Shown in pieces: positions 1 to 7,256 of a stretch of 16,800 bases of DNA. The number at the start of each line of letters is the position of its first letter. Positions within the stretch are counted from its first letter, which is position 1. Source of the DNA: Peptococcaceae bacterium BRH_c23. GTDB lineage: Bacteria > Bacillota_B > Desulfitobacteriia > Desulfitobacteriales > Desulfitobacteriaceae. The stretch spans positions 1 to 16,800 of the forward strand of contig LADV01000228.1 of NCBI GenBank assembly GCA_000961805.1, given 5' to 3'. A program made the position numbers and the translations under genes. The notes beneath the pieces were generated by a model. It was given only the letters and a program-made list of their open reading frames with translations, was not told the origin of the DNA and did not search any database.

Positions 1-26
1 TGCCGCTGCCGGCATCTCTTTGTGCG

Positions 27-545
27 CTAGTCTCTGTCCTTATTAATATTCAAATTTGTCTTAATCCCAGGAGGATATTTTTTCAGCGTCTCCACCATGT
101 TAGTCGCTACCTTTAACGCCTCTTTCCTGTTTACTTCCTTCTTCACCGGGTCTACTCTGTTTAAGTCGACGAGAGTTTTCAGCAGCTCCCCGTAGGCGCT
201 GAGCATATTGCCTTATCCGCTGCCTCTTCCGCCTTTTCTTGCTTTTGCGTCACCTGATTTTCCGGCTCTTGAAGGTCTTCTTTCTGAGGCGTCCGGCCAC
301 TTTCATTAATTGTCTGCCGCAGCTCCCGCTGGCTCATATGCCCAACATCATTGTCCGCTATAAATTGATCCCGGTCCTCTAGTGGGATCCCAAAGAGGAT
401 GAGTCCTTGGGTGTAGTTCAAATGTTGCATCGATGCACCATTTGGCTCCTTCCCCGACGGGGGAGGAGAGTATAGGACCGTACTCCCGGAAGGTTTTCAT
501 CAGTCTGCTGGCTGTGCTTCGGGAGTAACTCACTGATTCAGTGAT
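27..545 (-). pseudogene. DUF3102-type protein, frameshifted remnant
   Basis: Three consecutive pieces on the minus strand, in different frames, read as one protein. The first (from about 545 to 440) reads ITESVSYSRSTASRLMKTF and onward, like the start of DUF3102 proteins of Clostridia. The middle (about 430 to 210) continues with MQHLNYTQGLILFGIP and a stretch ending in an ELRQTI motif, then a charged linker. The last (206 to the stop at 27-29) begins MLSAYGELLKTLVDLNRVDP and ends in a basic, KYPPGIKT-containing tail. Two frame changes, near 430-490 and near 210, separate the pieces, and no start codon is visible. DUF3102 proteins often occur in prophage and other mobile regions; their function is unknown. 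I am fairly sure of the family and confident that the gene is broken, unless both shifts are sequencing errors. Confidence 0.7.
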
Positions 546-551
546 TAGTGT

Positions 552-797
552 TCATTCTCCGGAGTACATATCCAATCTTTGTATTGCCTTATACTTGCAC
601 CATTTCACACAGGTTCCGCATTTTGTGCACTTTTGTTCATCGATCACATAAGCTTTCCCACGTTCTTCGCTGATCGCCCCGGCCATGCAAACTTTTCTAC
701 ATCTGTCGCAGCTCCGGCATTCTTCAGCGTTAATCTGATACCGATAGGGAGCTGTGTCTGGATTTGTTTTTGGCCCGATGACGCGCCCGGCGCTGCG
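552..797 (-). pseudogene. 2x[4Fe-4S] ferredoxin domain, C-terminal remnant of a redox enzyme
   Basis: An open frame of about 80 codons on the minus strand ends in TGA at 552-554. It contains two ferredoxin cluster motifs, CRSCDRCRKVC followed by MAGAI, and KCTKCGTCVKWC followed by KYKAI, separated by a short VID-containing linker. This spacing resembles the C-terminal ferredoxin domain of HydB/HndC/NuoF-type flavoprotein subunits, but other ferredoxin-tailed enzymes are possible. Upstream the frame reads about 25 residues (RVIGPKTNPDTAPYRYQIN) and then hits a stop, with no start codon, so only the tail survives. It lies directly between the DUF3102 remnant and a transposase remnant, which suggests that insertion-sequence activity removed the rest. 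The cluster motifs are certain; the parent protein is not. Confidence 0.7.
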
Positions 798-1085
798 CTA
801 ATTGGTATCCTGCTGATGATAGGCTTGGTGGTGCTTGGCGTGAGAGCCGCTTTGCGCAGACACTGATGAGAAATCCACGGGGATGAACGTATGTCCATCC
901 GACCACCCTAATGTGAGCATGCGAAATCCATGATAGTAACAGCCCTTAGCATGATCCCAACACCTCGCGAGGAGTTCAACGGCCTTACTCCGATTTCGCC
1001 GCACTTAAGGCGGTAAGAAACCGACGCCAAGCATAGGCTGAATGGTTTAAGAAACGATAAACGGCGGCCTTGCATCGCGATTAAT
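798..1085 (-). pseudogene. IS4-family transposase fragment
   Basis: The minus strand from 1004 to 798 encodes SKAVELLARCWDHAKG and then FRMLTLGWSDGHTFIPVDF. This is the block around the first catalytic region of IS4-type DDE transposases, where LTLGW(T/S)DG..F.PVDF is typical. Just upstream, in a different frame (about 1080 to 1010), reads AVYRFLNHSAYAWRRFL, the segment that normally precedes it. At least one frameshift is therefore present, and both the N-terminus and the whole C-terminal half, including the catalytic glutamate, are missing. No terminal inverted repeats were found. It is a dead fragment, but it explains why neighbouring genes are truncated. Confidence 0.75.
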
Positions 1086-1329
1086 CTCAATCTTCATTAT
1101 CTCTTCTACATCTTCAATAAATTGACCTCTTTCTTCTATTTTTAGTCTTAAGTACTCTTCGATTTCTGCTTATATATTTTGCTATATCTGTGATTATGGA
1201 ATAATTTAAATTATTACCAGATTTTTTACTTTCTGATTATGATGATAGTCCCCGAAAATTATGTGTCAGAAAGGGACGGAATAATTAAAGCTTGCTTAAT
1301 CGAAGAGTGCAATATAATTGAGAGTAAAC
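1086..1329. other. intergenic stretch, no convincing gene
   Basis: AT-rich spacer between the transposase fragment and the end of the iron-transport operon. On the minus strand about 35 codons (1172 to 1086) are open and read like a charged helix (IEEYLRLKIEERGQFIEDVEEI). They lack a start, are preceded by a stop and run into the transposase fragment, so they may be one more remnant. No clear rho-independent terminator was seen after the ATPase gene. Confidence 0.4.
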
Positions 1330-2004
1330 TCAGATAATTATGGCTTTTCCTTTCCCAATCGTCTCCCCTTTATCTAAGATCACGACCTGATCTGCGATAC
1401 TCTTAGCATCTTCCCTATCATGAGTCACAAAAATCGAAGTCATCCAAGTATCCTTCAAAATTCCGTTTAACTCTTCCCGAATCGATTGACGTAAATGGGC
1501 ATCTAAATTACTAAAGGGTTCATCAAGCAAGAGAATCGATGGCTTCGGAGCAACCGCTCTCGCAATCGCCACCCTTTGCTGTTGTCCTCCACTTAATTCG
1601 TAGGGGTAACGCTTAGCATAATCCTCTAAATGTACAAGTTCCAACATTTCAAGGATTCGTTCGGTTTTTTCTTGTTTACTCAAATTCTTTAAACCAAACC
1701 GGATATTCTCCTCCACCGTCATATGGGGAAAGAGTGCATAGTCCTGAAAAACCATCCCAATTCCTCGTTTTTCCGGAAGCACGAATTCATGTTCATTAAA
1801 TAGTATCTTTCCATTAATTTGCATTTGACCGTTCAGAGGAAATTCAAGTCCAGCGAGAAGGCGCAAAACTGTACTTTTACCACTTCCACTTTCCCCTAAG
1901 ATGCAGGTTACTTCACCCTGATTCATTTCTAGATTAAAGTCCTTAACGTTATCTACAGATGAATTCTTATATCTAAAGGACAATCCTCTTATTTCGGCAA
2001 ACAT
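1330..2004 (-). CDS. ferric iron ABC transporter, ATP-binding subunit (FbpC-type)
   Basis: This 224-residue ATPase would power import of iron or a related ion through the permease encoded just upstream. All nucleotide-binding motifs are present: Walker A GESGSGKST at 37-45, Q-loop in VFQDYALFPHMT near 86-96, signature LSGGQ at 137-141, Walker B ILLLDEP at 157-163, and the H-loop histidine at 195 (VTHDRED). The ATG directly follows the permease stop, with GGAGGG seven bases upstream inside the end of the permease gene, so the two are translationally linked. FbpC/PotA-type ATPases usually have about 350 residues with a C-terminal TOBE domain. This one stops right after the nucleotide-binding domain, either as a naturally short form or as a truncation at the border with the decayed region. 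Substrate is inferred from the operon. Confidence 0.88.
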   Translation of the reverse strand: MFAEIRGLSFRYKNSSVDNVKDFNLEMNQGEVTCILGESGSGKSTVLRLLAGLEFPLNGQMQINGKILFNEHEFVLPEKRGIGMVFQDYALFPHMTVEENIRFGLKNLSKQEKTERILEMLELVHLEDYAKRYPYELSGGQQQRVAIARAVAPKPSILLLDEPFSNLDAHLRQSIREELNGILKDTWMTSIFVTHDREDAKSIADQVVILDKGETIGKGKAIII

Positions 2005-3648
2005 TTAGATTCCCTCCTTTTCTCCTAGTTTATTTAGCAAATACACGGAGGCAACGCTGACTAGAATAATCAACAAGGCAGGAATCGCAGCCTCATGAAT
2101 CATTTCATCCGTGGCATACTCATAGGTTTTAGTAGCTAGCGTATTAAAATTATACGGTCTTAGAATAAGGGTTAGCGGAAGCTCCTTAACGATATCCACA
2201 AAGGTTAAAGCGAAAGCAGTGATAACCGCCGGCTTAATCATAGGGAGGTCAACTCTAAAGTACGTTTTGGTTACCCCATTTCCAAGCATACGAGAGGCTT
2301 CAAAAAACTTCTTCCCCACTTTTTCAAACCCTGCTTCAATGGATTGGTATCCAACGGCTAAGAAACGAACAGAATAGGCAAAGATTAGCATAACAATACT
2401 CGAACTGAGAACCAAAGTGATCGAGTTGGGGTTCAGTGCTTTATAGAACCACTCTAGCTTACGATCAAAATCTACAAAGAAAAGAATTACTCCCATAGAA
2501 ATAACGGCTCCTGGAATCGAATAGCCAAGCAAAGTGACCTTTGAGAAAAGCTTCCCAACCCAGTTTTCTTGAAGCCTAGAAAAATTCGCAATAATCACAG
2601 CAACCCCCAAGATAATTAACGCTGCCACCAGCGCTACTACGACCGAATTCCCAAGCAACTTAAGAAATGCTATATTAAGAACCTTTTTATAAGTTAAGGT
2701 ACTCCAAACAAGGAGTTGAAGGACTGGAATTATGAACCCTAAACTAAGAAACATAAAACTGACGAAAAAAGCCCAAAACCCCTTCAGCCCCCTAAGCCGA
2801 GTCCGTACAATTGGCCTTACTTTAGAGGTGGTATAACTGTATTTTTTTCTCCCTCTTAATCCTCTTTCAAGCAGTAATACACTAATGACAATAGTCATCA
2901 AAACTCCTGAAAGCTTAACGGCAGTGTCGATATCCCCCATAGAGAACCATGCCTTAAAAATCGCAGTACTAAATGTTTGCACTCCAAAATAAGAGACTAC
3001 TCCGTAATCATTGAGCACCTCAAATATAACGAGAGTCATCCCACCTAAGATGGCCCCCCTCGAAATAGGTAAAACAACCTGAGTAAAAATTTCCAGCGAG
3101 TTCTTCCCTAATAGCCTAGCGTTTTCAATGAGAGACGCTGATTGGTTGGTTAAAAACGCACGAGTGACTGTATAGACATACGGAAATAAGAAGACAGCGA
3201 AAATGAATATTGCTCCCTGAATGTTCATGATATCCAACCACTTCGGATTGACTTGAACTTCCAAGACATTTCTGAGAAGCCTTTGTACGACTCCAGTATA
3301 GTTTAAAATCCCATTATAAGTGTACGCCCCAATATAAGGCGGAATTGTCAATGGTAGAATTAGAGCCCAATTAAAAATCCTTCTTCCTGGAAAATCATAA
3401 GCTGAAATCAACCATGCCAGTCCGCTTCCAACCAAAACTGTAAATACACCAGTAAAACCAATGATCATCAAAGTGTTGGTAATATAATCTTGAAGTAAAT
3501 AGGTTTTTATGTGATACCAATTTTCATTCGGTTGAACGAACAAATTCCCAAATAAGTAAACATTAGGTAAGATAATCAGTGCAACGAAAAACGCACTCAA
3601 CATTCCCCATAGATTAAAGCTCCGTTTGATACTGCTACCACTCCTCAA
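2005..3648 (-). CDS. ferric iron ABC transporter, fused permease (FbpB-type)
   Basis: A 547-residue, very hydrophobic protein with the layout of FbpB-type permeases, in which two permease domains of about six helices each are fused. Each half has an EAA-type loop that contacts the ATPase: ENARLLGKNSLEIFTQVVLP near 180 and EASRMLGNGVTKTYFRVDLP near 450. The basic linker around 265-290 separates the halves. The most upstream plausible start is TTG at 3646-3648, preceded by AAGGGTGG at a spacing of seven to eight bases. The first in-frame ATG is 15 codons further in, within the first membrane segment, so TTG is preferred. It lies between the binding-protein gene and the ATPase, as expected for an iron importer in the cytoplasmic membrane. 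Thiamine or phosphonate permeases are distant relatives, but the binding protein argues for iron. Confidence 0.88.
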   Translation of the reverse strand: MRSGSSIKRSFNLWGMLSAFFVALIILPNVYLFGNLFVQPNENWYHIKTYLLQDYITNTLMIIGFTGVFTVLVGSGLAWLISAYDFPGRRIFNWALILPLTIPPYIGAYTYNGILNYTGVVQRLLRNVLEVQVNPKWLDIMNIQGAIFIFAVFLFPYVYTVTRAFLTNQSASLIENARLLGKNSLEIFTQVVLPISRGAILGGMTLVIFEVLNDYGVVSYFGVQTFSTAIFKAWFSMGDIDTAVKLSGVLMTIVISVLLLERGLRGRKKYSYTTSKVRPIVRTRLRGLKGFWAFFVSFMFLSLGFIIPVLQLLVWSTLTYKKVLNIAFLKLLGNSVVVALVAALIILGVAVIIANFSRLQENWVGKLFSKVTLLGYSIPGAVISMGVILFFVDFDRKLEWFYKALNPNSITLVLSSSIVMLIFAYSVRFLAVGYQSIEAGFEKVGKKFFEASRMLGNGVTKTYFRVDLPMIKPAVITAFALTFVDIVKELPLTLILRPYNFNTLATKTYEYATDEMIHEAAIPALLIILVSVASVYLLNKLGEKEGI

Positions 3649-3692
3649 ATATACACCACCCTTAATCTATCTATTAACTCACCATACCAAAT

Positions 3693-3718
3693 GAAGGCAG
3701 CCTCTCTAGGCTGCCTTC
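3693..3718 (-). terminator. stem-loop between binding-protein and permease genes
   Basis: A perfect 10-bp stem (GAAGGCAGCC pairing with GGCTGCCTTC) closes a 6-base loop in the gap between the lipoprotein stop and the permease start. On the minus strand only a weak T-stretch follows. It probably acts as an attenuator or mRNA-stabilising hairpin that yields more binding protein than membrane subunits, rather than a full terminator. Confidence 0.65.
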
Positions 3719-3732
3719 GTTGACTCAAAGAA

Positions 3733-4818
3733 TTACTTCCAACCCACTTGACTAAAGATCTGTACAGCGTTCTTATTATTCTCGCCTAATTTCGTGAGAT
3801 TGATAGTCTGTGGTTTAAAGGTTCCCCAGGACTTCAAAAGGTCTGAAGGCTCAACAACAGGGTTAGCCGGATATTCGTAGTTTGCTTCGGAAAATTGCTT
3901 CTGGGCCTTTTCGCTAGAAAGGAATTCAACCAATTTGATCGCATTTTCTTTATTCTTTGCGGATGCAGTTACACCAGCTCCACTTACATTAATGTGAGTA
4001 CCGGTTGTGCTTTGATTTGGGAAGAAGACCCCGAGTTGTTTAGCGACCTTGACTTCTTCAGAATCCGAGGAATTTAGGAGGAGGCCGTAATAATACGTGT
4101 TCATGATGGCGACATCTCCTTCGCCTGCGACCACAGCCTTTGCTTGATCCCGATCCGATCCTTTGGGAGTACGAGCCATATTGTTAACAATTCCTTTAGC
4201 CCATGCTATCGCCCTTTCTTCCCCGTTCACAGCGATAAATGAAGCGAGTAAGGATTGGTTGTAAATACTGTCTGAACCACGGACAAGAATTTTCTTATTC
4301 CATTTGGGATCGGTCAGATCTTCGTACGTTGATAATTGGGATGGGTCTACCCGATCCTTGGCATAAACCAAGACCCTCGCCCGAACCGTTAAACCATACC
4401 ATTGATTATCCTTATCTTTTAGATTCTCAGGAACGTTTTTAGATAAGGTATCCGATTCTGCAGATTGTAATAACCCTTGTTCTTTTGCCCTATGAAGTCT
4501 TCCGACGTCTGCTGTCACGAGAAGATCCGCTTGAGAATCTTTCCCTTCCCGAGCAAGACGCTCAATCAATTCATCGGATTTCCCTTCGATGACATTGACC
4601 TTGATCCCAGTTTCCTTAGAGAACTCCTCTAAGAGCAGCTTATCCGTCTCATAATGTCGGTCGGAATAAATATTGACAACTTGACTTGTCTTTTCCCCTT
4701 GCGGTGAACTGGATTCCGTTTGAACTGACGTAGTCGATGAAGTTGCTGAACAACCCGTAAGTACCGCTCCAGCTAAAGTAAGTACAGCAAGCATTCCTGC
4801 AAAGCGACGTTTTTTCAT
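3733..4818 (-). CDS. ferric iron ABC transporter, substrate-binding lipoprotein
   Basis: A 361-residue binding protein of the FbpA/FutA/IdiA family that would capture ferric iron outside the membrane. The chosen ATG (4816-4818) starts a lipoprotein signal: MKKRR, a hydrophobic core and the lipobox LTGC with the lipidated cysteine at 23. GGAGGAG sits nine bases upstream. An open frame extends 28 codons further up but would place non-signal sequence before the signal peptide and overlap the Fur box, so it is rejected. The mature part begins VVNIYSDRHYETDKLL, the usual start of this family with its His/Tyr ligand region. It contains the NTYYYG motif whose tyrosines bind iron in relatives. It is the first gene of the operon and is followed by permease and ATPase. 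A strong promoter with a Fur box supports iron-repressed expression. Confidence 0.9.
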   Translation of the reverse strand: MKKRRFAGMLAVLTLAGAVLTGCSATSSTTSVQTESSSPQGEKTSQVVNIYSDRHYETDKLLLEEFSKETGIKVNVIEGKSDELIERLAREGKDSQADLLVTADVGRLHRAKEQGLLQSAESDTLSKNVPENLKDKDNQWYGLTVRARVLVYAKDRVDPSQLSTYEDLTDPKWNKKILVRGSDSIYNQSLLASFIAVNGEERAIAWAKGIVNNMARTPKGSDRDQAKAVVAGEGDVAIMNTYYYGLLLNSSDSEEVKVAKQLGVFFPNQSTTGTHINVSGAGVTASAKNKENAIKLVEFLSSEKAQKQFSEANYEYPANPVVEPSDLLKSWGTFKPQTINLTKLGENNKNAVQIFSQVGWK

Positions 4819-4892
4819 AATGTGTTTCTCCTCCCAAATTTCCAAAAATAGTTCATAACCTTTGATTTTTATCTTGCACGCGTTCAAGATAT

Positions 4893-4907
4893 TGAAAATC
4901 ATTATCA
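4893..4907. promoter_or_regulatory. Fur box, iron-transport operon
   Basis: TGAAAATCATTATCA matches the 7-1-7 Fur consensus TGATAATNATTATCA at 13 of the 14 specified bases. In the 19-mer form (4888-4906), 17 of 19 positions fit. Its place just after the -10 is suited to repression by iron-loaded Fur. The consensus is established knowledge; binding here is inferred. Confidence 0.85.
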
Positions 4908-4913
4908 GTTACA

Positions 4914-4941
4914 AGTATACTTCTTTTAGCTATTTTGTCAA
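4914..4941 (-). promoter_or_regulatory. sigma-A promoter of the iron-transport operon
   Basis: Read on the minus strand, TTGACA (4936-4941) and TATACT (4914-4919) are separated by 16 bases, a near-consensus housekeeping promoter about 100 bases upstream of the binding-protein ATG. The Fur box lies immediately downstream of the -10, over the expected transcription start. Confidence 0.8.
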
Positions 4942-5040
4942 CAGTTTTTTTGATACTCTGCTATACTCCCAAGAACTTAGATTATATTTCAATCAAAATA
5001 GGAACAATCTCCCATGTATCTAATATTGGTTATCAGTTAA

Positions 5041-5268
5041 CTCCCTCACGCAATAAAGTTAAGTAGACAAACGCTCAAGATTATCAAGCAAAATATCTGG
5101 TTTTCCCTTCTCGTTAAACTAACTGCCTTAGTGCTAATTTTCCCTGGTTGGCTTATTTTATGGGTTGCAGTCCTTAGTGATACTTGCGCAGCAATAGTAG
5201 TAATATTAAATAGTATGCGATTAATGAGACTAGTCATTAGCAATTCTATAGTCCTTTTTGCTTATTAA
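5041..5268 (+). pseudogene. CadA/ZntA-type P-type ATPase, C-terminal fragment
   Basis: The plus strand encodes about 75 residues: LPHAIKLSRQTLKIIKQNI, a hydrophobic helix (FSLLVKLTALVLIFPGWLIL), a second helix, and NSMRLMRL before a short foreign tail and TAA at 5266-5268. This matches the last part of zinc/cadmium-exporting P1B-type ATPases, where the segment following the phosphorylation-domain hinge normally reads (S)KLPxAIxLSRxTxxIIxQN. A stop codon lies directly before the first residue, so only the last two membrane helices remain and the gene is dead. The final residues after RLMRLV do not look like the family end and overlap the hypD scar on the other strand. Confidence 0.75.
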
Positions 5269-5712
5269 ACTAACTAAAGTATTTAAACCTTGAAGTATAT
5301 CTACGGGTTCGAAACCAGTTACTACCCCTGGAATCTTAAAATCCTTGCTTAGAAATTCGTAAGGTTCACTTCCGATAATTGCACTAACATTACCCGTAAT
5401 AAAAAACCGTCCAAGTTCAAATCTTTATCCTGAACGAGTGCTCCCATAACTGGGGGCACAATTTTATGGGCTGTAAAGAAAAAAAGATTGCATAAGCCGT
5501 TTTTTCTTGTCTCGATAGCCGTTACCGCAGTCATCGGTGCGGTCGTTTCAAAGCCTACTGCCAAAAAAACAATCTGTTTAGAAGGATTGTCCGCAGCAAT
5601 GGTGAGGCAGTCCATAGGAGAGTACACTAGTCTAATATCTGCACCTTCCGCCTTTTTCTTAAGGAGCGAGCTTTTTCTATCTCAAAACTCTTCCTGGAAC
5701 AGCAAGACACAC
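5230..5712 (-). pseudogene. hypC-hypD deletion remnant
   Basis: Directly after hypB, a GTG at 5710-5712 with AAGGAGAG upstream starts (M)CLAVPGRVL, the invariant beginning of the hydrogenase chaperone HypC. About ten codons later the sequence becomes the middle of HypD: SLLKKKAEGADIRLVYSP, then VGFETTAP, then FTAHKIVPPVMGAL. HypD continues to LDGF, changes frame near 5405, and resumes as ITGNVSAIIGSEPYEFL up to LVSLISK before ending in foreign sequence at 5230. The rest of hypC and the N-terminal third of hypD, including its cysteine-rich part, are missing. HypC and HypD carry and build the Fe(CN)2CO unit of [NiFe] hydrogenases. If this enzyme is made, functional hypCDEF must be encoded elsewhere in the genome. 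Confidence 0.8.
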
Positions 5713-5750
5713 ACTAATCTCTCCTTTTTGAGTCCATAAAAGTATATTAA

Positions 5751-6434
5751 TCAGATACATGCTTTATTAAATTGACTATTAATGTTCACTTGCTGACTTA
5801 ACCATGAGCATAATTCATCGATACCCTGATCTTGGTCTTTAAGACAGGATGTCTCGAAAATAGTCGCTAAGGCATTAAGAGAGTTAATGTCTTTGTAGAA
5901 CTCAGCTTTATCGAAATTAGTCAGTTCCAATAAATCCATTTTGTTTAAAATAATTGCCCCACTGTTCTCAAACATTCGCGGATATTTCAATGGTTTGTCA
6001 TTACCTTCCGTGGTACTCAATACTGTGATCTTTATGTCTTCACCCAGTTCAAAAGCCGCTGGGCAGACTAAATTGCCGACATTTTCTATCACAAGCAAAT
6101 CCACATTATCCAGGTTTAAAGAATCTAAGGCACCTTTGATCATCTTTCCATCCAAGTGACAAGCTCCCCCTGTGTTGATCTGAACCACTGGGACCCCTTG
6201 TGCCTCGATTCTTTCGGCGTCCTTAGTTGTGTACAAGTCCCCTTCAATAACTGCAATTTTAATTCTATCTTTAAGTTTTGAAATGATCTTTTCCAGCAGC
6301 GATGTCTTACCAGAACCTGGTGAACTCATCATGTTAATAACATAGATCCCTTTATCGTTGAGCAATCGTTTATTTTGAGAGGTTATCTCCTCATTTGTAT
6401 GGAGGATGTTGGCAACTACCTTAATCTCACTCAT
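5751..6434 (-). CDS. hypB: hydrogenase nickel incorporation GTPase HypB
   Basis: HypB is the SIMIBI-class GTPase that, with HypA, delivers nickel to the hydrogenase large subunit precursor in the cytoplasm. The 227-residue product has the P-loop SSPGSGKT at 37-44, switch residues in EGDLYTT near 64-70, and the interface metal-site residues in CHLD (Cys92, His93). It also has Cys124 in NLVCPAAFELGE and the guanine-specificity motif NKMD at 164-167. It lacks the histidine-rich stretch and the N-terminal CxxCGC motif that some HypB proteins use to store nickel. The ATG is three bases after the hypA stop, with GAAGGAG overlapping the end of hypA, so translation is probably coupled. The C-terminal tail after about 205 is not conserved. 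The identification is secure. Confidence 0.95.
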   Translation of the reverse strand: MSEIKVVANILHTNEEITSQNKRLLNDKGIYVINMMSSPGSGKTSLLEKIISKLKDRIKIAVIEGDLYTTKDAERIEAQGVPVVQINTGGACHLDGKMIKGALDSLNLDNVDLLVIENVGNLVCPAAFELGEDIKITVLSTTEGNDKPLKYPRMFENSGAIILNKMDLLELTNFDKAEFYKDINSLNALATIFETSCLKDQDQGIDELCSWLSQQVNINSQFNKACI

Positions 6435-6437
6435 CGT

Positions 6438-6779
6438 TTAGTCTCCTTCAATGGTATTGATATAAAGCTCATACCCACGAATAATGTTCGTACAGAACTT
6501 GTTGCAGCTGGGACATAGCTTGTTAAAATGTTCGATTGGAAATTCTAGATTACAATTCTTGCACTCACCTAATGCGCTTACGATTTCTATGTTCAATGTG
6601 GACTCTTCCAGCATCGTACCTTTGATACAGCTGTCGAAAGCAAACTCTAAGGATTCAGGCATGACACCGGATAGCTCGCTTATTCTTAAAGAAACATTAT
6701 TTATTTTTATTAGATTATTTTCAAGGGCTTGCTTGGTGACTATTTCAATTACGCTTTGGATAATGGAAACTTCATGCAT
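6438..6779 (-). CDS. hypA: hydrogenase nickel metallochaperone HypA
   Basis: HypA binds nickel through its N-terminal Met-His-Glu and passes it, with HypB, to the large subunit. The 113-residue product begins MHEVSIIQSVIE, so His2 and Glu3 are in place. The structural zinc site is formed by Cys73 and Cys76 (CKNC) and Cys89 and Cys92 (CPSC). A GTG three codons upstream is also in frame, but the family requires MHE at the start and AGGTG sits six bases before this ATG. Its start overlaps the maturation-protease stop by eight bases. Length and motifs are those of a normal, intact HypA. Confidence 0.95.
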   Translation of the reverse strand: MHEVSIIQSVIEIVTKQALENNLIKINNVSLRISELSGVMPESLEFAFDSCIKGTMLEESTLNIEIVSALGECKNCNLEFPIEHFNKLCPSCNKFCTNIIRGYELYINTIEGD

Positions 6780-7254
6780 TAGTTTCACCTAAGACTACTT
6801 TAACATCTAAGAGTAGCTCTTTCTTAATATTCGCAATCACTTCAGGTATTTTGGCATACATCAGGTCCGTCATTTCTAAATTAACCGAGATTGTTTTCGG
6901 TTCTATACCAAAGATAACGACCTCAGGATATTGACCCATCATATTTGCCATTTTCACAACATCCAAGATCTGAACATCATGAATAGAAAGGTTTTCTTTT
7001 TGATAATTCTTAATATCTTCCGGTTTTATTTTATAGATAGTGCCTGGTTTCAAGCCTGCTCTCAAACAATCGACCACGATGACCTTTCTATAGTCCAAAA
7101 AGTAGCCAAGTGTATCTAGGGTGGAAGTACCTCCATCGACTAACTCAATCGTCGATGGAAGCGTTTCATTTTCAAGGTGTGTTATGACATGAACTCCCAC
7201 GCCATCATCCTGCATAAGAATGTTACCAATTCCTATAATGACAGTGTCCTTCAT
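6772..7254 (-). CDS. [NiFe] hydrogenase maturation endopeptidase (HyaD/HybD family)
   Basis: After nickel insertion this protease cuts the C-terminal extension from the hydrogenase large subunit, allowing the active site to close. The 160-residue product starts IIGIGNILMQDDGVGVH, the family signature with the nickel-sensing acidic residue at Asp16/17. The second and third nickel ligands are Asp62 (VVDCLRAG) and His92 (SIHDVQILD), as in HybD. It follows the large subunit gene with overlapping stop and start codons. A GTG one codon earlier overlaps that stop, but the ATG lies seven bases after GGAG and is preferred. Its substrate is almost certainly the neighbouring large subunit, which carries a 19-residue extension after its final cluster motif. 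Confidence 0.93.
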   Translation of the reverse strand: MKDTVIIGIGNILMQDDGVGVHVITHLENETLPSTIELVDGGTSTLDTLGYFLDYRKVIVVDCLRAGLKPGTIYKIKPEDIKNYQKENLSIHDVQILDVVKMANMMGQYPEVVIFGIEPKTISVNLEMTDLMYAKIPEVIANIKKELLLDVKVVLGETNA

Positions 7255-7256
7255 CA

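Noticed and set aside
579..866. Plus-strand hydrophobic frame of 95 residues that resembles a membrane protein
   Set aside because: The opposite strand has two clear [4Fe-4S] cysteine motifs; the hydrophobicity comes from reading cysteine and lysine codons in reverse.
3895..4442. Open frames on the plus strand opposite the iron-binding lipoprotein gene
   Set aside because: They are antisense to a well-supported gene, lack ribosome sites and have no recognisable protein features.
4819..4902. A longer N-terminus for the iron-binding protein starting at 4902
   Set aside because: It would precede a complete lipoprotein signal, lacks a ribosome site and overlaps the Fur box, whereas ATG 4818 has GGAGGAG.
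5046..5243. Minus-strand frame of 65 residues with a hydrophobic end
   Set aside because: The plus strand of the same stretch clearly encodes the P-type ATPase tail; the minus frame is its shadow.
5488..5739. Plus-strand frame over the hypC-hypD remnant
   Set aside because: Antisense to recognisable HypD sequence.
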